DNA of 48,012 bases, taken from contig CALPGA020000008.1 in NCBI GenBank assembly GCA_943322985.2, positions 1 through 48,012 on the forward strand, given 5' to 3'. Position 1 is the first letter of the stretch. Each line of letters starts with the position of its first letter. Shown in pieces: positions 26,686-36,882 of the stretch. This DNA is from Candidatus Finniella inopinata. GTDB lineage: Bacteria; Pseudomonadota; Alphaproteobacteria; Paracaedibacterales; CAITNM01. The notes below the pieces were generated by a model. That model did no database searches. It was not told where the DNA came from and saw only the letters and a program-made list of their open reading frames with translations. A program made the position numbers and the translations under genes.

Positions 26686-29556
26686 ATGAAAAAATTAGTA
26701 TGTGCATTTTTAATGGTTAAGTGCGTGTTTCCAGCACTTGATTTAACAACAACCAATGTAGATTTTAACGAAATTTATGTATCTACAAAATTACAAATAA
26801 TTGAGCTATTCAACCAAGGGTCTGCGCCTATTAGTGTTGATGTCCTAGCGCAACATTCAGAGCTATTAGAAGCTGGTGAAAAAAAAGCAATCAGAGCATC
26901 TGATGGCTTTCTATTTTTTAATGCAGCGTCGAACGAAAGCTTTAGCTCAGTTAAGATTCGAAATGTAACAGGCAAGCAAAGCCAAACTCTTGCAACTAAG
27001 AAAAAAACAGTGGTCGTACAACAAGGACAACGGCATGAAGTTACTGTTGCTTCACCATGCTCTATATCGGGCGTGCATGGGCAGAACACAAATTTTTCTT
27101 GGGGGCCAATAGCAGCGGGAAAAATTAGTGGCAGGATTGCGCACAATATTCAGTACGAAAGTGTTGAATTATTTAATCGGAATCTGTACACAAGCATATT
27201 AAAGCAAAATATCCCAGTATGTTGGTCTTTTATGGACCTGTATCCTTCGGCACTAAAAGTTCAGCAAGATTTTCAACTTAAACACGCACGAAATCTTTTA
27301 ATTGTTGATATAGATGGTTTTTTAACAAAATATGCACGAAAAGAAGACTTTTTAGTGTTAGGAAGAGAACTGACACGTGAGGATTTGATCACACAAAACA
27401 CTGACTGGCTTTTTAGAATGATAGATGAATCACAAAACTATGTTGTTTTTTCTTCCGCATTTGAAAATGAATCAGCTTTAAACGGACCACATACAACCTT
27501 AAACTTTTTGAAAAGAATTTTTTCTCTCTATGGAAGAGATATTTCAACAAGCATTGATTTTGGAGATGATGGAATAGGGCATACATATTTTGGAAAATTT
27601 GCTGATAATGTATTCATGGCTTCTGGAAGATATCCTTTCCAAATATATTGGGACAGAAAATCATCTGCCATTAATATAATGAAGAGAAAAGGATATCAGT
27701 TTAGCGCTACCTTTCTGTTTGATGATTCTCAACATCAAAGAAATAATTTCGTTCGAGACCTCGGCGGGACTGATGAACCGTATTCCATATATGATGAAAA
27801 ATTGAGTAGAGTTTGCAGTGCTCAAGAATTAAAACTAAAGCACATGTATTACGCATTACCTGGTTTAGCTGAATCACACCATAATGCGCATTCAACTTTG
27901 CAAGAAATTTTTAGAATTGCACAAGAGAAAGATATTAAAGCTTTTATTTTTCCAGGTAAGTCTGGTTACTTTTTATATTCCGTTTTACAGAAATTAAAGG
28001 GAACAGACTTGAGCATGCTGGGAATAACAGCAGAAATACCTGAACTTATATCACTTCCTTTTTCTGGATCTCCAGGAAACCCTAATAGTTCTGCATCATT
28101 TACAAAAGAACAGAGAGGTTCACTTTTTTCTTTTTGGGAAAGTTTAGACCTTAGAAGATTAGCAGGTCAAAATATATGTCTCTTTGACTGTGTGGCAACC
28201 GGAAATGGACTAAGATCTTTTTTGCATAATTTTCTTTTGTTTTACAAAAGCAATGAGCAATCATTGCCTTCAGTTACGTTTGTTTCGCTAAAGAATTATG
28301 GAAATTCTCGCACCACTAGTGATCCCGTAATATTTACAGTTCGTGAAAAAAAATTAAGTTTTAACTCACCTCTTCTTAAAGGCCCCCAACCTAGCGGACT
28401 AGAGCCACTTTTGCTTAATGAATTTGATTATGAGCTTCTGCCATTTCCTGTGGTTCATGACGCAAATGACCTAAATGGATATCATCCAGATGAATTTTCT
28501 AGTGTTAGGTCTTTGCATTCTAAAGATTGGGGAAAGCTTGGTAGTACAAATTTTTCTGAAGATACTGAGAGATCTCGTTGGTTTAAAGATAATATTGTGC
28601 CTGAATACATTTCTTTGCTACAGAGTTACCGACCTGAGAGGCAATACTCAAATCTAAAAAACTTCAGAGGTCCTAGCTTTGCTAAAGAATCAATTCTAGA
28701 TGCATTTCTGAAAAAATTCCTAAGGAAAGATCTTGACTCTATTCATACACCTCAAGCATTTCATTATAAAAAAGCGTTAACAATTCTAAATACCTTACAA
28801 CCCTCTTCATCTATAGAACATACAACACATCGAGTTTGGCTTACTAATCCAGCGAATGCTTCAGAGCCACCTGAATGGGCCACTGAATTCTACATTCAGT
28901 CAGTAGAACTACACCCAGAATTAGAGCATTTTCTATGGTGTGAAGACAAAGCAATTTTACAAAATACAATGAGATTACTAGATAGGTCATCTGTAAAAAT
29001 TAACGTAAGAGAAGTGAGAGAAATAAGAGATCGCATGAAAGGGGTCGAATTATATGACCTACTGTCAAGACAAGGATATTTTGTTATGGCATGCGATATA
29101 CTGCGCTTAGATCTTGTAAGGCTATTTGGAGGTCTTTATACAGACTACGGGTATCATGTAAGGTCCAACATGACAGGCCTTTTAGATAGATTTGATATAA
29201 TCACAAATCAGTTTGTTGGGCAGCATCCGCTAGATATTCATTGCGATACAAACATACTTGCAGCTAGAAAAGGTAATCCAATCATAGAAAGATTTATGAA
29301 TTTTATTACAGATTTAGAAACAGTAAGACCTGTAAAAAATGAAATTTGCGAAATCTTTAGGCGAACTCAAGGCTTATGTAATCCATGGACTCATGGCCCC
29401 TATTTTACAGCTTTTCTGTATAATAGCATTACTCCGGCAGATAGATTATTGGTTCTTTCTGGTGCTGATATTATCGAGAAAAAGCACATGGGAACTTGGT
29501 GGGCTGGAACGAGTGGAAATAAGTCAATAGTAAAAGACGGATATCCAGTAATTTAG
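26686..29556 (+). CDS. Large exported multidomain protein: HAD-like, PRTase-like and TcdA/B-type glycosyltransferase regions
   Basis: The 956-residue protein has a signal peptide (MKKLVCAFLMVKCVFP). Residues 25-150 are beta-rich. Residues 200-360 resemble a HAD-like domain (DUF2608 type): motif I LLIVDIDGFLT (Asp208, Asp210), VVFSSAFENE, and FLFDDSQ (Asp346-347). Residues 415-540 recall a phosphoribosyltransferase core, with ICLFDCVATGNGL (497-509) like the PRPP loop. Residues 713-930 are a clear TcdA/TcdB-like glycosyltransferase: HRVWLTNP, EHFLWCED, ACDILRLDLVRLFGGLYTDYG. The usual DXD is DYG (820-822), so the second Asp is missing. AGA codons and AT-rich codons seem more frequent in the second half. 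HAD and PRTase assignments are tentative; the GT fold is firmer. Confidence 0.72.
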   Translation: MKKLVCAFLMVKCVFPALDLTTTNVDFNEIYVSTKLQIIELFNQGSAPISVDVLAQHSELLEAGEKKAIRASDGFLFFNAASNESFSSVKIRNVTGKQSQTLATKKKTVVVQQGQRHEVTVASPCSISGVHGQNTNFSWGPIAAGKISGRIAHNIQYESVELFNRNLYTSILKQNIPVCWSFMDLYPSALKVQQDFQLKHARNLLIVDIDGFLTKYARKEDFLVLGRELTREDLITQNTDWLFRMIDESQNYVVFSSAFENESALNGPHTTLNFLKRIFSLYGRDISTSIDFGDDGIGHTYFGKFADNVFMASGRYPFQIYWDRKSSAINIMKRKGYQFSATFLFDDSQHQRNNFVRDLGGTDEPYSIYDEKLSRVCSAQELKLKHMYYALPGLAESHHNAHSTLQEIFRIAQEKDIKAFIFPGKSGYFLYSVLQKLKGTDLSMLGITAEIPELISLPFSGSPGNPNSSASFTKEQRGSLFSFWESLDLRRLAGQNICLFDCVATGNGLRSFLHNFLLFYKSNEQSLPSVTFVSLKNYGNSRTTSDPVIFTVREKKLSFNSPLLKGPQPSGLEPLLLNEFDYELLPFPVVHDANDLNGYHPDEFSSVRSLHSKDWGKLGSTNFSEDTERSRWFKDNIVPEYISLLQSYRPERQYSNLKNFRGPSFAKESILDAFLKKFLRKDLDSIHTPQAFHYKKALTILNTLQPSSSIEHTTHRVWLTNPANASEPPEWATEFYIQSVELHPELEHFLWCEDKAILQNTMRLLDRSSVKINVREVREIRDRMKGVELYDLLSRQGYFVMACDILRLDLVRLFGGLYTDYGYHVRSNMTGLLDRFDIITNQFVGQHPLDIHCDTNILAARKGNPIIERFMNFITDLETVRPVKNEICEIFRRTQGLCNPWTHGPYFTAFLYNSITPADRLLVLSGADIIEKKHMGTWWAGTSGNKSIVKDGYPVI

Positions 29557-29587
29557 TTAAGTGTTTCATAAACGTAAGAGCTAATTT

Positions 29588-31123
29588 TTAATCAACTTTT
29601 AGTGTAAAGCTAGGGATTGTACTATAATTAAGGAATTGGAAATCTCGATTATAAATTTCTACCACCAAGTCTACGCATTTTTGAGTGTAATACTCAGATA
29701 ATTTTGATTTTGCAGATGTCGCATGAGGAGCCCATTTATAATTTTTCGGCTCTCCTGAAATGCCAAGACGATTCATGACTATTTGGAAATCTTGATCGAA
29801 ATTTTCAAGCTTAACGATCATATTATAATGAACATAGGGACACATCATTACGTTACACTGAACGTTGAAATGTGAAGCTACACTTAATCCTTTTTCTTTT
29901 AATTTCGTTAAAAAATCTAAAAATGAAACAGCTTCATCATTACTAAAACCCAGATCTGCTCTATAAGGCGCTCTTTCTATCTCATCACCCATAATTTTAT
30001 CAAGATAAGCTGACAGAGCTCGACTAAAGGGATTGCGAGCACAAGTAAATTTAAAAATAGCTGGACTTAACAAATTTTGGTACCTCTCCTTAACTTCTAA
30101 AGGAAACATATGAAGCTCTTTATAAGCTGCAAAGTCTATTAATCTTCCTGCTTCAAGGCTCCCTAGTGCTCTTGCTATTGTGGAGCATCCACTTTTTTCA
30201 ACAGGTACAAAAATGTAATCTTTACCAAAACGTATATTTATATTAAACGCAGCCCTTTCTGCAAAAAAAGCTAATGTTTCTTCATGCACATCTTTAATAG
30301 TGGCTGGCACAACAGTCCCGTTCGAAAAATGTGATTGTCCTCGCAAACATGCATGTTGAATGGACGGAATAATTATATGCATAATTGGCAGCTGATCTTT
30401 GATCATTGTGGAGGTGTAGGAGATCGCTTTCTCCATTGTTACAAAATCTGCTATATAAGCCGCATTCGATAGCATTGCCACACTAGGACGAGTGCTACTA
30501 AATAAACTAATCGTCTTTCTGTAATTAACCTCTGTTCTATAAATCAATTGCTCGTCTGTTTGTGGCCAAAAACTTACAGATGCAGCAGGATCAAACCCAT
30601 TATAAGTGCACGAAGGAAATATCAATGTTGCAGTCGAGGCCTCAACCAAAATTTCTGAGAGTGGTTTATACAAACACAGAAACTGCCGATCTGTAAGCTG
30701 AAGATGCCATTTCAAAGCAGATGGCGCTGCTGAAGCTGCAAGCATGCTATCAGCTGAACCAGATGCTGTGCCTGGTATTTGGATTAAGTTTAGAGTGCAA
30801 ATATCTTTTACTCGATCAAAAAACATTGCTATTTTTTTTGATTGATTGGCAGTCAAGCCATGGCTAGCAATATCAAAATGTCGCACGCCCATGCGGTAAT
30901 GCCACAGAAGGTTAGGGTAAATAAGATCATCTTTTGCACCTAAATGAATTTGAAGACGAAGAGATTCAATCCCTTCATCTTGCCCTAAATATAGCGGACT
31001 AGTTGCACATAAACCTACTGCAGGAACTTCCCCTTCATGAAATGGTTCAATTAAGACCTCGCCTGCATGTAAGGTTACCGTGCATACAGCTAAAAATGTT
31101 AAAAAAAATTGTGAAAAACTCAT
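29588..31123 (-). CDS. Exported protein with sulfotransferase domain and glycosyltransferase-like N-terminal region
   Basis: The 511-residue protein has a signal peptide (MSFSQFFLTFLAVCTVTLHA). Its C-terminal part (about 300-505) is a Sulfotransfer_2-type (carbohydrate sulfotransferase) domain: the 5'-phosphosulfate loop YIFVPVEKSGCSTIARAL and the 3'-phosphate motif CARNPFSRALSAYLDK are both intact. Such enzymes move sulfate from PAPS to sugars and are mainly found in animals. Residues 35-110 (AVGLCATSPLY, LLWHYRMGVRHFDIASHGL) recall family 92/DUF23 glycosyltransferases, tentatively. A TTG five codons upstream is in frame; the ATG is preferred. It converges on the 956-residue gene with 31 bases between, and a pentanucleotide repeat lies just upstream. 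Confidence 0.72.
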   Translation of the reverse strand: MSFSQFFLTFLAVCTVTLHAGEVLIEPFHEGEVPAVGLCATSPLYLGQDEGIESLRLQIHLGAKDDLIYPNLLWHYRMGVRHFDIASHGLTANQSKKIAMFFDRVKDICTLNLIQIPGTASGSADSMLAASAAPSALKWHLQLTDRQFLCLYKPLSEILVEASTATLIFPSCTYNGFDPAASVSFWPQTDEQLIYRTEVNYRKTISLFSSTRPSVAMLSNAAYIADFVTMEKAISYTSTMIKDQLPIMHIIIPSIQHACLRGQSHFSNGTVVPATIKDVHEETLAFFAERAAFNINIRFGKDYIFVPVEKSGCSTIARALGSLEAGRLIDFAAYKELHMFPLEVKERYQNLLSPAIFKFTCARNPFSRALSAYLDKIMGDEIERAPYRADLGFSNDEAVSFLDFLTKLKEKGLSVASHFNVQCNVMMCPYVHYNMIVKLENFDQDFQIVMNRLGISGEPKNYKWAPHATSAKSKLSEYYTQKCVDLVVEIYNRDFQFLNYSTIPSFTLKVD

Positions 31124-31130
31124 GTTTTTA

Positions 31131-31167
31131 TAAAACAATATAATATAATATAATATAATATGTTTTA
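31131..31167. repeat. Pentanucleotide repeat framed by inverted repeats, upstream of the sulfotransferase gene
   Basis: About five tandem copies of TAATA (31137-31161) lie 14 to 38 bases upstream of the ATG at 31123. TAAAACA (31131-31137) and TGTTTTA (31161-31167) are perfect inverted repeats flanking the tract. The tract lies where the -10/-35 spacing is expected, so copy-number change could alter transcription. Confidence 0.75.
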
Positions 31168-31244
31168 CGTTGCGTTAATCATTTGTTTAATTTTATTAAA
31201 ATGAATATAGAAATTAATAAATAATAAAATTGAATAAATAGATA

Positions 31245-32444
31245 CTATAAATTCTTCGGCGCTCTCGTCATCAACAACAAAGCTGGAATATTTGCTAAAA
31301 TTGTTAGCATCCAGAAATTGGTCCAGCCTAATGGTTCAATAAGCTGACCACCGAATGATCCAAACATAATGGTTGATAGCACAGCGACCGATGATAAGGC
31401 AGCAAGCTGCATCATGGTGTAGTTTTGGGTGCAGCTCATAATTTGTAGTGAAAGAATTGGGGTTATTGATAACCCTTTGGTGAATTCATAAAAAATGGCA
31501 GTGGTGTACAGGCCAGCAGCAGAAGTTTCAAACGCGCCTAGGGTTAATAAAAATACTGTTGATAATGCATGGGTAATCAAACCAATCCACAAAGGTAAGT
31601 GAAGGCCTTTGCGGCGAATCATTAAGGCTGCCAAAAACCCACCCAGGGTAGCCATACCCATGCCAAACGTTTTATAGGCGAAAGAGATTAATCCGCGGTC
31701 GTAGCCTAAATCAAGAAAATAGATGGTGGTATATTGACCTTGAATTGCGTCTTGGGCGCGATAGAAAAACATCATGCCACAAAGCCACCAGATTGATTGG
31801 GTTTCCTTTAAGCTAACCCAAGCGCGTTTTAAGTAATGGGTGTAGCCCAGAACAAGGGGGCGTTCTTTTGGTGAAAATGCAACTTTTGTGAAGTACAACG
31901 GAATTAAGGGGATAAGCATAACAATTGCAAAAACAATATAAACTTCTTTCCATGAACAAATCATCGAAAGCGATAATGCCCCTGCACCACCTGCTAAAAT
32001 TCCACAGCGGTATCCAGTAACACCGGCAGCTTCTCCAAAGCCCCAGTTACTCCGGTTAAGGCCCACAACCTGGGAAACATACAATATGCATTCATATGCA
32101 GCGCTTACCATGTGAAGTGCTAGCAACAACCCAAACCATGCCCAAGGTAGCTTCGGCGAGAATGCAAATCCTATTAAAATTAGGCATTTTAAAATAAGCC
32201 CTGCTTGTAATAACCTGCGCCGGTAATCGGCCTGGTTTATTTTTTCCATAAATGGAACGGCGGCCCATTTGAATACATGGGGCAAGTGGGCAATAAGAAA
32301 CAAGCCAGTATGTGCAAGGGTCAGTTTTTGATCGTTTAGAAACACCACCAATGTGCTGCCTGACAAAACGAAGCACAGCCCAGAAGCAAAGCTAAGGCAC
32401 CCCACAATACTTAAATACCGACTACGATCACTGAATCCGAACAT
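31245..32444 (-). CDS. AmpG-like MFS transporter
   Basis: The 399-residue protein has about twelve membrane helices. The N-terminal helix GCLSFASGLCFVLSGSTLVVFL and the following HLPHVFKWAAVPFMEKI resemble the AmpG/acetyl-CoA transporter branch of the MFS. AmpG imports muropeptides, but relatives in intracellular bacteria may carry other metabolites and the substrate is not evident. No ampD or beta-lactamase gene is near. It is divergent from eno, with about 125 bases between them that hold both promoters. Confidence 0.8.
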   Translation of the reverse strand: MFGFSDRSRYLSIVGCLSFASGLCFVLSGSTLVVFLNDQKLTLAHTGLFLIAHLPHVFKWAAVPFMEKINQADYRRRLLQAGLILKCLILIGFAFSPKLPWAWFGLLLALHMVSAAYECILYVSQVVGLNRSNWGFGEAAGVTGYRCGILAGGAGALSLSMICSWKEVYIVFAIVMLIPLIPLYFTKVAFSPKERPLVLGYTHYLKRAWVSLKETQSIWWLCGMMFFYRAQDAIQGQYTTIYFLDLGYDRGLISFAYKTFGMGMATLGGFLAALMIRRKGLHLPLWIGLITHALSTVFLLTLGAFETSAAGLYTTAIFYEFTKGLSITPILSLQIMSCTQNYTMMQLAALSSVAVLSTIMFGSFGGQLIEPLGWTNFWMLTILANIPALLLMTRAPKNL

Positions 32445-32516
32445 TGAAACTTTTTAATAGATTTTATTTTGAGTAGCCGATTGATGAAAATTAATCCAGT
32501 AGAATTTCTATGATTG

Positions 32517-32544
32517 TTTGCATCGCTCAAAACCGGCATACTAA
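32517..32544 (+). promoter_or_regulatory. Probable promoter of eno-ftsB
   Basis: TTTGCA (32517-32522), a 16-base spacer and TACTAA (32539-32544) lie 26 bases before the eno ATG. Confidence 0.4.
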
Positions 32545-32557
32545 ACAAAATTTTTAA

Positions 32558-33826
<1,269 letters not shown>

Positions 33827-33842
33827 ATTAAAAGGTTTAATT

Positions 33843-34142
33843 ATGAATGGCAGACTTCGGCATATTGTTTTCCCAGTGGTGATTGTCGCCATGATGGTGT
33901 ACTTTACGTACCATATTTTTCAAGGCCAACGCGGTGTTCTTGCTTGGATTCGCCTAGACAAAAAGCTTAAAGAAGAAGAAACCACTTTAAATGCTTTAAC
34001 GCAGGAAAAAGAACAGCTTGAACGTGAAGCGTATTTGCTTCGTCCTGATAGTCTAGATGTAGACTTATTAGAAGAAAAAGCTAGGCAAGCGTTGAACTTT
34101 GCCCATCCTAACGAAGTGGTTGTGCAGGGAACCGATAAATAG
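33843..34142 (+). CDS. ftsB: FtsB/DivIC-like septum formation initiator
   Basis: The 99-residue product has a short basic N-terminus, one membrane helix (HIVFPVVIVAMMVYFTYHIF), then a coiled coil (about residues 40-70, LDKKLKEEETTLNALTQEKE). The terminal LEEKARQALNFAHPNEVVV is typical of FtsB. It joins FtsL and FtsQ in the divisome. The open frame extends far upstream into eno in another frame, but the ATG at 33843 gives the family-sized protein and lies 16 bases after the eno stop. Confidence 0.88.
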   Translation: MNGRLRHIVFPVVIVAMMVYFTYHIFQGQRGVLAWIRLDKKLKEEETTLNALTQEKEQLEREAYLLRPDSLDVDLLEEKARQALNFAHPNEVVVQGTDK

Positions 34143-34149
34143 TTTAAGT

Positions 34150-35415
34150 TTACCCATCAACTTTCAGGCGCTCAACTGTAGCTCCACAAGCTTGCAGTTT
34201 AGCTTCTAGGTTCTCATATCCCCGGTCAAGGTGATACAACCTGCTAATGGTTGTTTCACCCTTAGCAGCAAGGGCCGCCACCACTAGCCCAACACCGCCA
34301 CGAATATCAGTTGCCATTACAGGAGCCCCACTTAAATGCTTAACACCACGCACCATGGCTGATGCACCATGCACTTGAATATTCATTCCCATGCGGGCAA
34401 GTTCTGGAACGTGCATGAACCGGTTTTCAAAAATAGTTTCCGTAATCATACTGGCACCTTCGCAAATACCCATCAAAGCCATGAATGGAGCTTGCAGATC
34501 CGTCGCAAAACCTGGGTAAGGTTCTGTCATCACATCAACACCTTGAATTGGGCCGTTTTGGTAAACACGAAATCCATCTGCTTGTTCTTCAAAAACAGCA
34601 CCGGCTTTTTCCAAAGTTTCACGTACCATTGGTAAATATTCTAATGACGTGTTCGTTAAGGTAATATCACCACCCGTAATTAAGGATGCAATTGCATAAG
34701 AACCTGTTTCAAGGCGATCAGGCATAACGTTGTGCGTAGCGCCATGAAGCGATGGCACACCTTCAATGGTGATAGTGTCCGTCCCTGCCCCTTGAACATT
34801 TGCGCCCATAGCATTTAAGCAATTAGCCAGATCAATAATTTCAGGTTCCCGGGCTGCATTACGTAAAACCGTTTGGCCCTTTGCAATGGAAGCCGCAAGC
34901 ATAAGGTTTTCTGTAGCGCCAACTGACACAACACGCATAGTAAAGCTAGCGCCATGTAAACCATTTGGTGCTTTGGCCACAATGTAGCCTTCTTCTAATT
35001 CACAAAGCGCACCCATTGCGCGCAAACCTTCTAGATGCACATCAACAGCACGCGCTCCCAAAGCACACCCACCAGGTAATGACACTTTTGCCAAACCATA
35101 ACGCGCCACCAAAGGCCCCAATACCAACACAGATGCACGCATAGTTTTAACCAAATCATAAGGTGCAGTAGTCGAAGTAATATTCGCGGCGTTAAGGGTT
35201 CGTGTGCTGCCGTTAACTTCTGCAGTCACACCAAGCACTTCTAAAACCTGGGTAATGGTTCGAATATCTGCCAAATTTGGCACGTTCGTTAATGTCAAAG
35301 GTTTATCGGTTAGTAGGCATGCTACCATTAAAGGCAAAGCAGAGTTTTTTGCTCCGCTAATTTCGATTGTGCCTTTTAGGGGTACTCCCCCTTGAATTTT
35401 TAGAATCGTTGGCAT
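34150..35415 (-). CDS. murA: UDP-N-acetylglucosamine 1-carboxyvinyltransferase
   Basis: The 421-residue enzyme transfers enolpyruvate from PEP to UDP-GlcNAc, the first committed step of peptidoglycan synthesis. Typical motifs are [20 protein letters not shown] and [20 protein letters not shown]. The latter keeps the active-site Cys (residue 117) that fosfomycin targets; resistant homologues have Asp there. [15 protein letters not shown] and [16 protein letters not shown] are also present. It is the last gene of fabI-dcd-murA, 3 bases after dcd, and converges closely on ftsB. Confidence 0.97.
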   Translation of the reverse strand: MPTILKIQGGVPLKGTIEISGAKNSALPLMVACLLTDKPLTLTNVPNLADIRTITQVLEVLGVTAEVNGSTRTLNAANITSTTAPYDLVKTMRASVLVLGPLVARYGLAKVSLPGGCALGARAVDVHLEGLRAMGALCELEEGYIVAKAPNGLHGASFTMRVVSVGATENLMLAASIAKGQTVLRNAAREPEIIDLANCLNAMGANVQGAGTDTITIEGVPSLHGATHNVMPDRLETGSYAIASLITGGDITLTNTSLEYLPMVRETLEKAGAVFEEQADGFRVYQNGPIQGVDVMTEPYPGFATDLQAPFMALMGICEGASMITETIFENRFMHVPELARMGMNIQVHGASAMVRGVKHLSGAPVMATDIRGGVGLVVAALAAKGETTISRLYHLDRGYENLEAKLQACGATVERLKVDG

Positions 35416-35418
35416 GGT

Positions 35419-35967
35419 TTATATCTTTGGCAACGTAACACCGGTTTGATTCATGTACTTACCTGCGCGGTCTCGGTAAGAAACCTCGCAAGGCTGGTCG
35501 CCCTTAAAGAACAAAAACTGACAAACTCCTTCGTTTGCATAAATCTTGGCAGGAAGCGGCGTAGTATTTGAAAACTCTAAAGTTACGTGACCTTCCCATT
35601 CAGGTTCAATCGGCGTTACATTCACAATAATGCCACAACGGGCGTAGGTTGATTTTCCAAGACAAATTACTAACACATCACGCGGAATACGAAAATATTC
35701 AACAGTTCTTGCTAGCACAAAACTGTTTGGCGGAATAATACACACATCTGTTTCCCTATCCACAAAGCTTGAAGGAGAGAAATTTTTAGGGTCAACAATA
35801 GCATTGTTCACGTTAGTGAAAATTTTAAACTCAGGAGAACATCTAGCATCATAACCATAAGACGATAACCCATAAGAAATTATCCCATCACGCTTTTGGC
35901 TTTCAACAAAAGGATCAATCATTCCTTTTTTTGCTTGCTCGCGAATCCATTTATCGGAAAGTATCAT
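35419..35967 (-). CDS. dcd: dCTP deaminase
   Basis: The 182-residue protein matches the trimeric dCTP deaminase family, which makes dUTP for thymidylate synthesis. It begins [20 protein letters not shown]. It has [24 protein letters not shown] and the catalytic Glu in [17 protein letters not shown], followed by [12 protein letters not shown]. It lies between fabI (8-base gap) and murA (3-base gap) on one message. Confidence 0.96.
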   Translation of the reverse strand: MILSDKWIREQAKKGMIDPFVESQKRDGIISYGLSSYGYDARCSPEFKIFTNVNNAIVDPKNFSPSSFVDRETDVCIIPPNSFVLARTVEYFRIPRDVLVICLGKSTYARCGIIVNVTPIEPEWEGHVTLEFSNTTPLPAKIYANEGVCQFLFFKGDQPCEVSYRDRAGKYMNQTGVTLPKI

Positions 35968-35975
35968 TACAGCTC

Positions 35976-36785
35976 CTAGTCTAAATCTTTAACAACGCTA
36001 ATGTCTGGCGCATCCACTGCTTTCATACCAACTACATGATAGCCAGAATCCACGTGAATAATTTCACCAGTAACACCAGAGCTCAAATCGCTTAGCAAAT
36101 ATAAACCAGTGCCACCAACATCATCTAACGTCGTGTTACGGCGCAATGGTGAATTATATTGATTCCATTTTAAAATATAACGGAAATCACCAATTCCACT
36201 AGCTGCCAATGTTTTCACAGGGCCAGCAGACAAACCATTTACACGAATGTTTTTAGGTCCTAAATCCATTGCTAAATACTGAACACTTGATTCTAAAGCG
36301 GCTTTAGCAATACCCATAACATTATAGTTTGGCATAACTTTTTCGGCACCATAATAAGTAAGGGTAATCAAGGATCCACCATTTGGCATTAAGCGTTCTG
36401 CTTCACGGCAAATTTTTGTGAAAGAAAAACAAGAAATATGCATAGTGTTTAAGAAGTTAGCAAGTGACGTATCGCAGTAGCGCCCTTGTAATTCATTTTT
36501 GTCAGAAAACCCAATTGCATGCACGACGAAGTCTAAAGTTCCCCATTGCTGCTCAATTTTTTTGAAGGTATTTTCAATGCTATCGTCTTTACCAACATCA
36601 CATTCCACTAAAAACGTTGAGCCCAGGCTTTCAGCCAACGGACGCACGCGTTTTTCTAAAGCTTCACCTTGGTAGCTAAATGCAAGTTCAGCACCTTGTT
36701 CATGTAGCATTTTAGAAATGCCCCAGGCCAAAGAACTACTATTCGCAAGGCCCATTATCAAGCCTTTTTTGCCCTTCATTAACAT
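35976..36785 (-). CDS. fabI: Enoyl-ACP reductase (NADH), FabI
   Basis: The 269-residue short-chain dehydrogenase performs the last step of each fatty acid elongation cycle. The nucleotide site is [19 protein letters not shown]. The catalytic Tyr-x6-Lys is in [17 protein letters not shown], preceded by LTYYGAEK. The substrate loop ([11 protein letters not shown]) is FabI-like, not that of other SDRs. An ATG two codons in (36779) is an alternative start. It is the first gene of fabI-dcd-murA. Confidence 0.95.
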   Translation of the reverse strand: MLMKGKKGLIMGLANSSSLAWGISKMLHEQGAELAFSYQGEALEKRVRPLAESLGSTFLVECDVGKDDSIENTFKKIEQQWGTLDFVVHAIGFSDKNELQGRYCDTSLANFLNTMHISCFSFTKICREAERLMPNGGSLITLTYYGAEKVMPNYNVMGIAKAALESSVQYLAMDLGPKNIRVNGLSAGPVKTLAASGIGDFRYILKWNQYNSPLRRNTTLDDVGGTGLYLLSDLSSGVTGEIIHVDSGYHVVGMKAVDAPDISVVKDLD

Positions 36786-36832
36786 TGATTTTCTCGTTTA
36801 ATTCATTGCCTTGTAGCATAGACAATCCAGGT

Positions 36833-36871
36833 CCTTAGCGCAATGGATTGATACGGAAATTATTGCTAAGG
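36833..36871 (-). repeat. Inverted repeat between the HtrA-like gene and fabI
   Basis: CCTTAGC (36833-36839) and GCTAAGG (36865-36871) form a 7-bp stem about 11 bases after the protease stop. No T run follows, so it could be a weak terminator or an operator for fabI. Confidence 0.35.
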
Positions 36872-36882
36872 TTAAACGGTTA

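Noticed and set aside
25157-31123. Capsule or O-antigen biosynthesis locus
   Set aside because: The proteins have signal peptides, and no flippase, polymerase, nucleotide-sugar synthesis or lipid-carrier transferase genes are nearby.
36786-36882. tRNA-like or small RNA gene between fabI and the protease gene
   Set aside because: There is an inverted repeat, but no cloverleaf, no T-loop sequence and no acceptor pairing.
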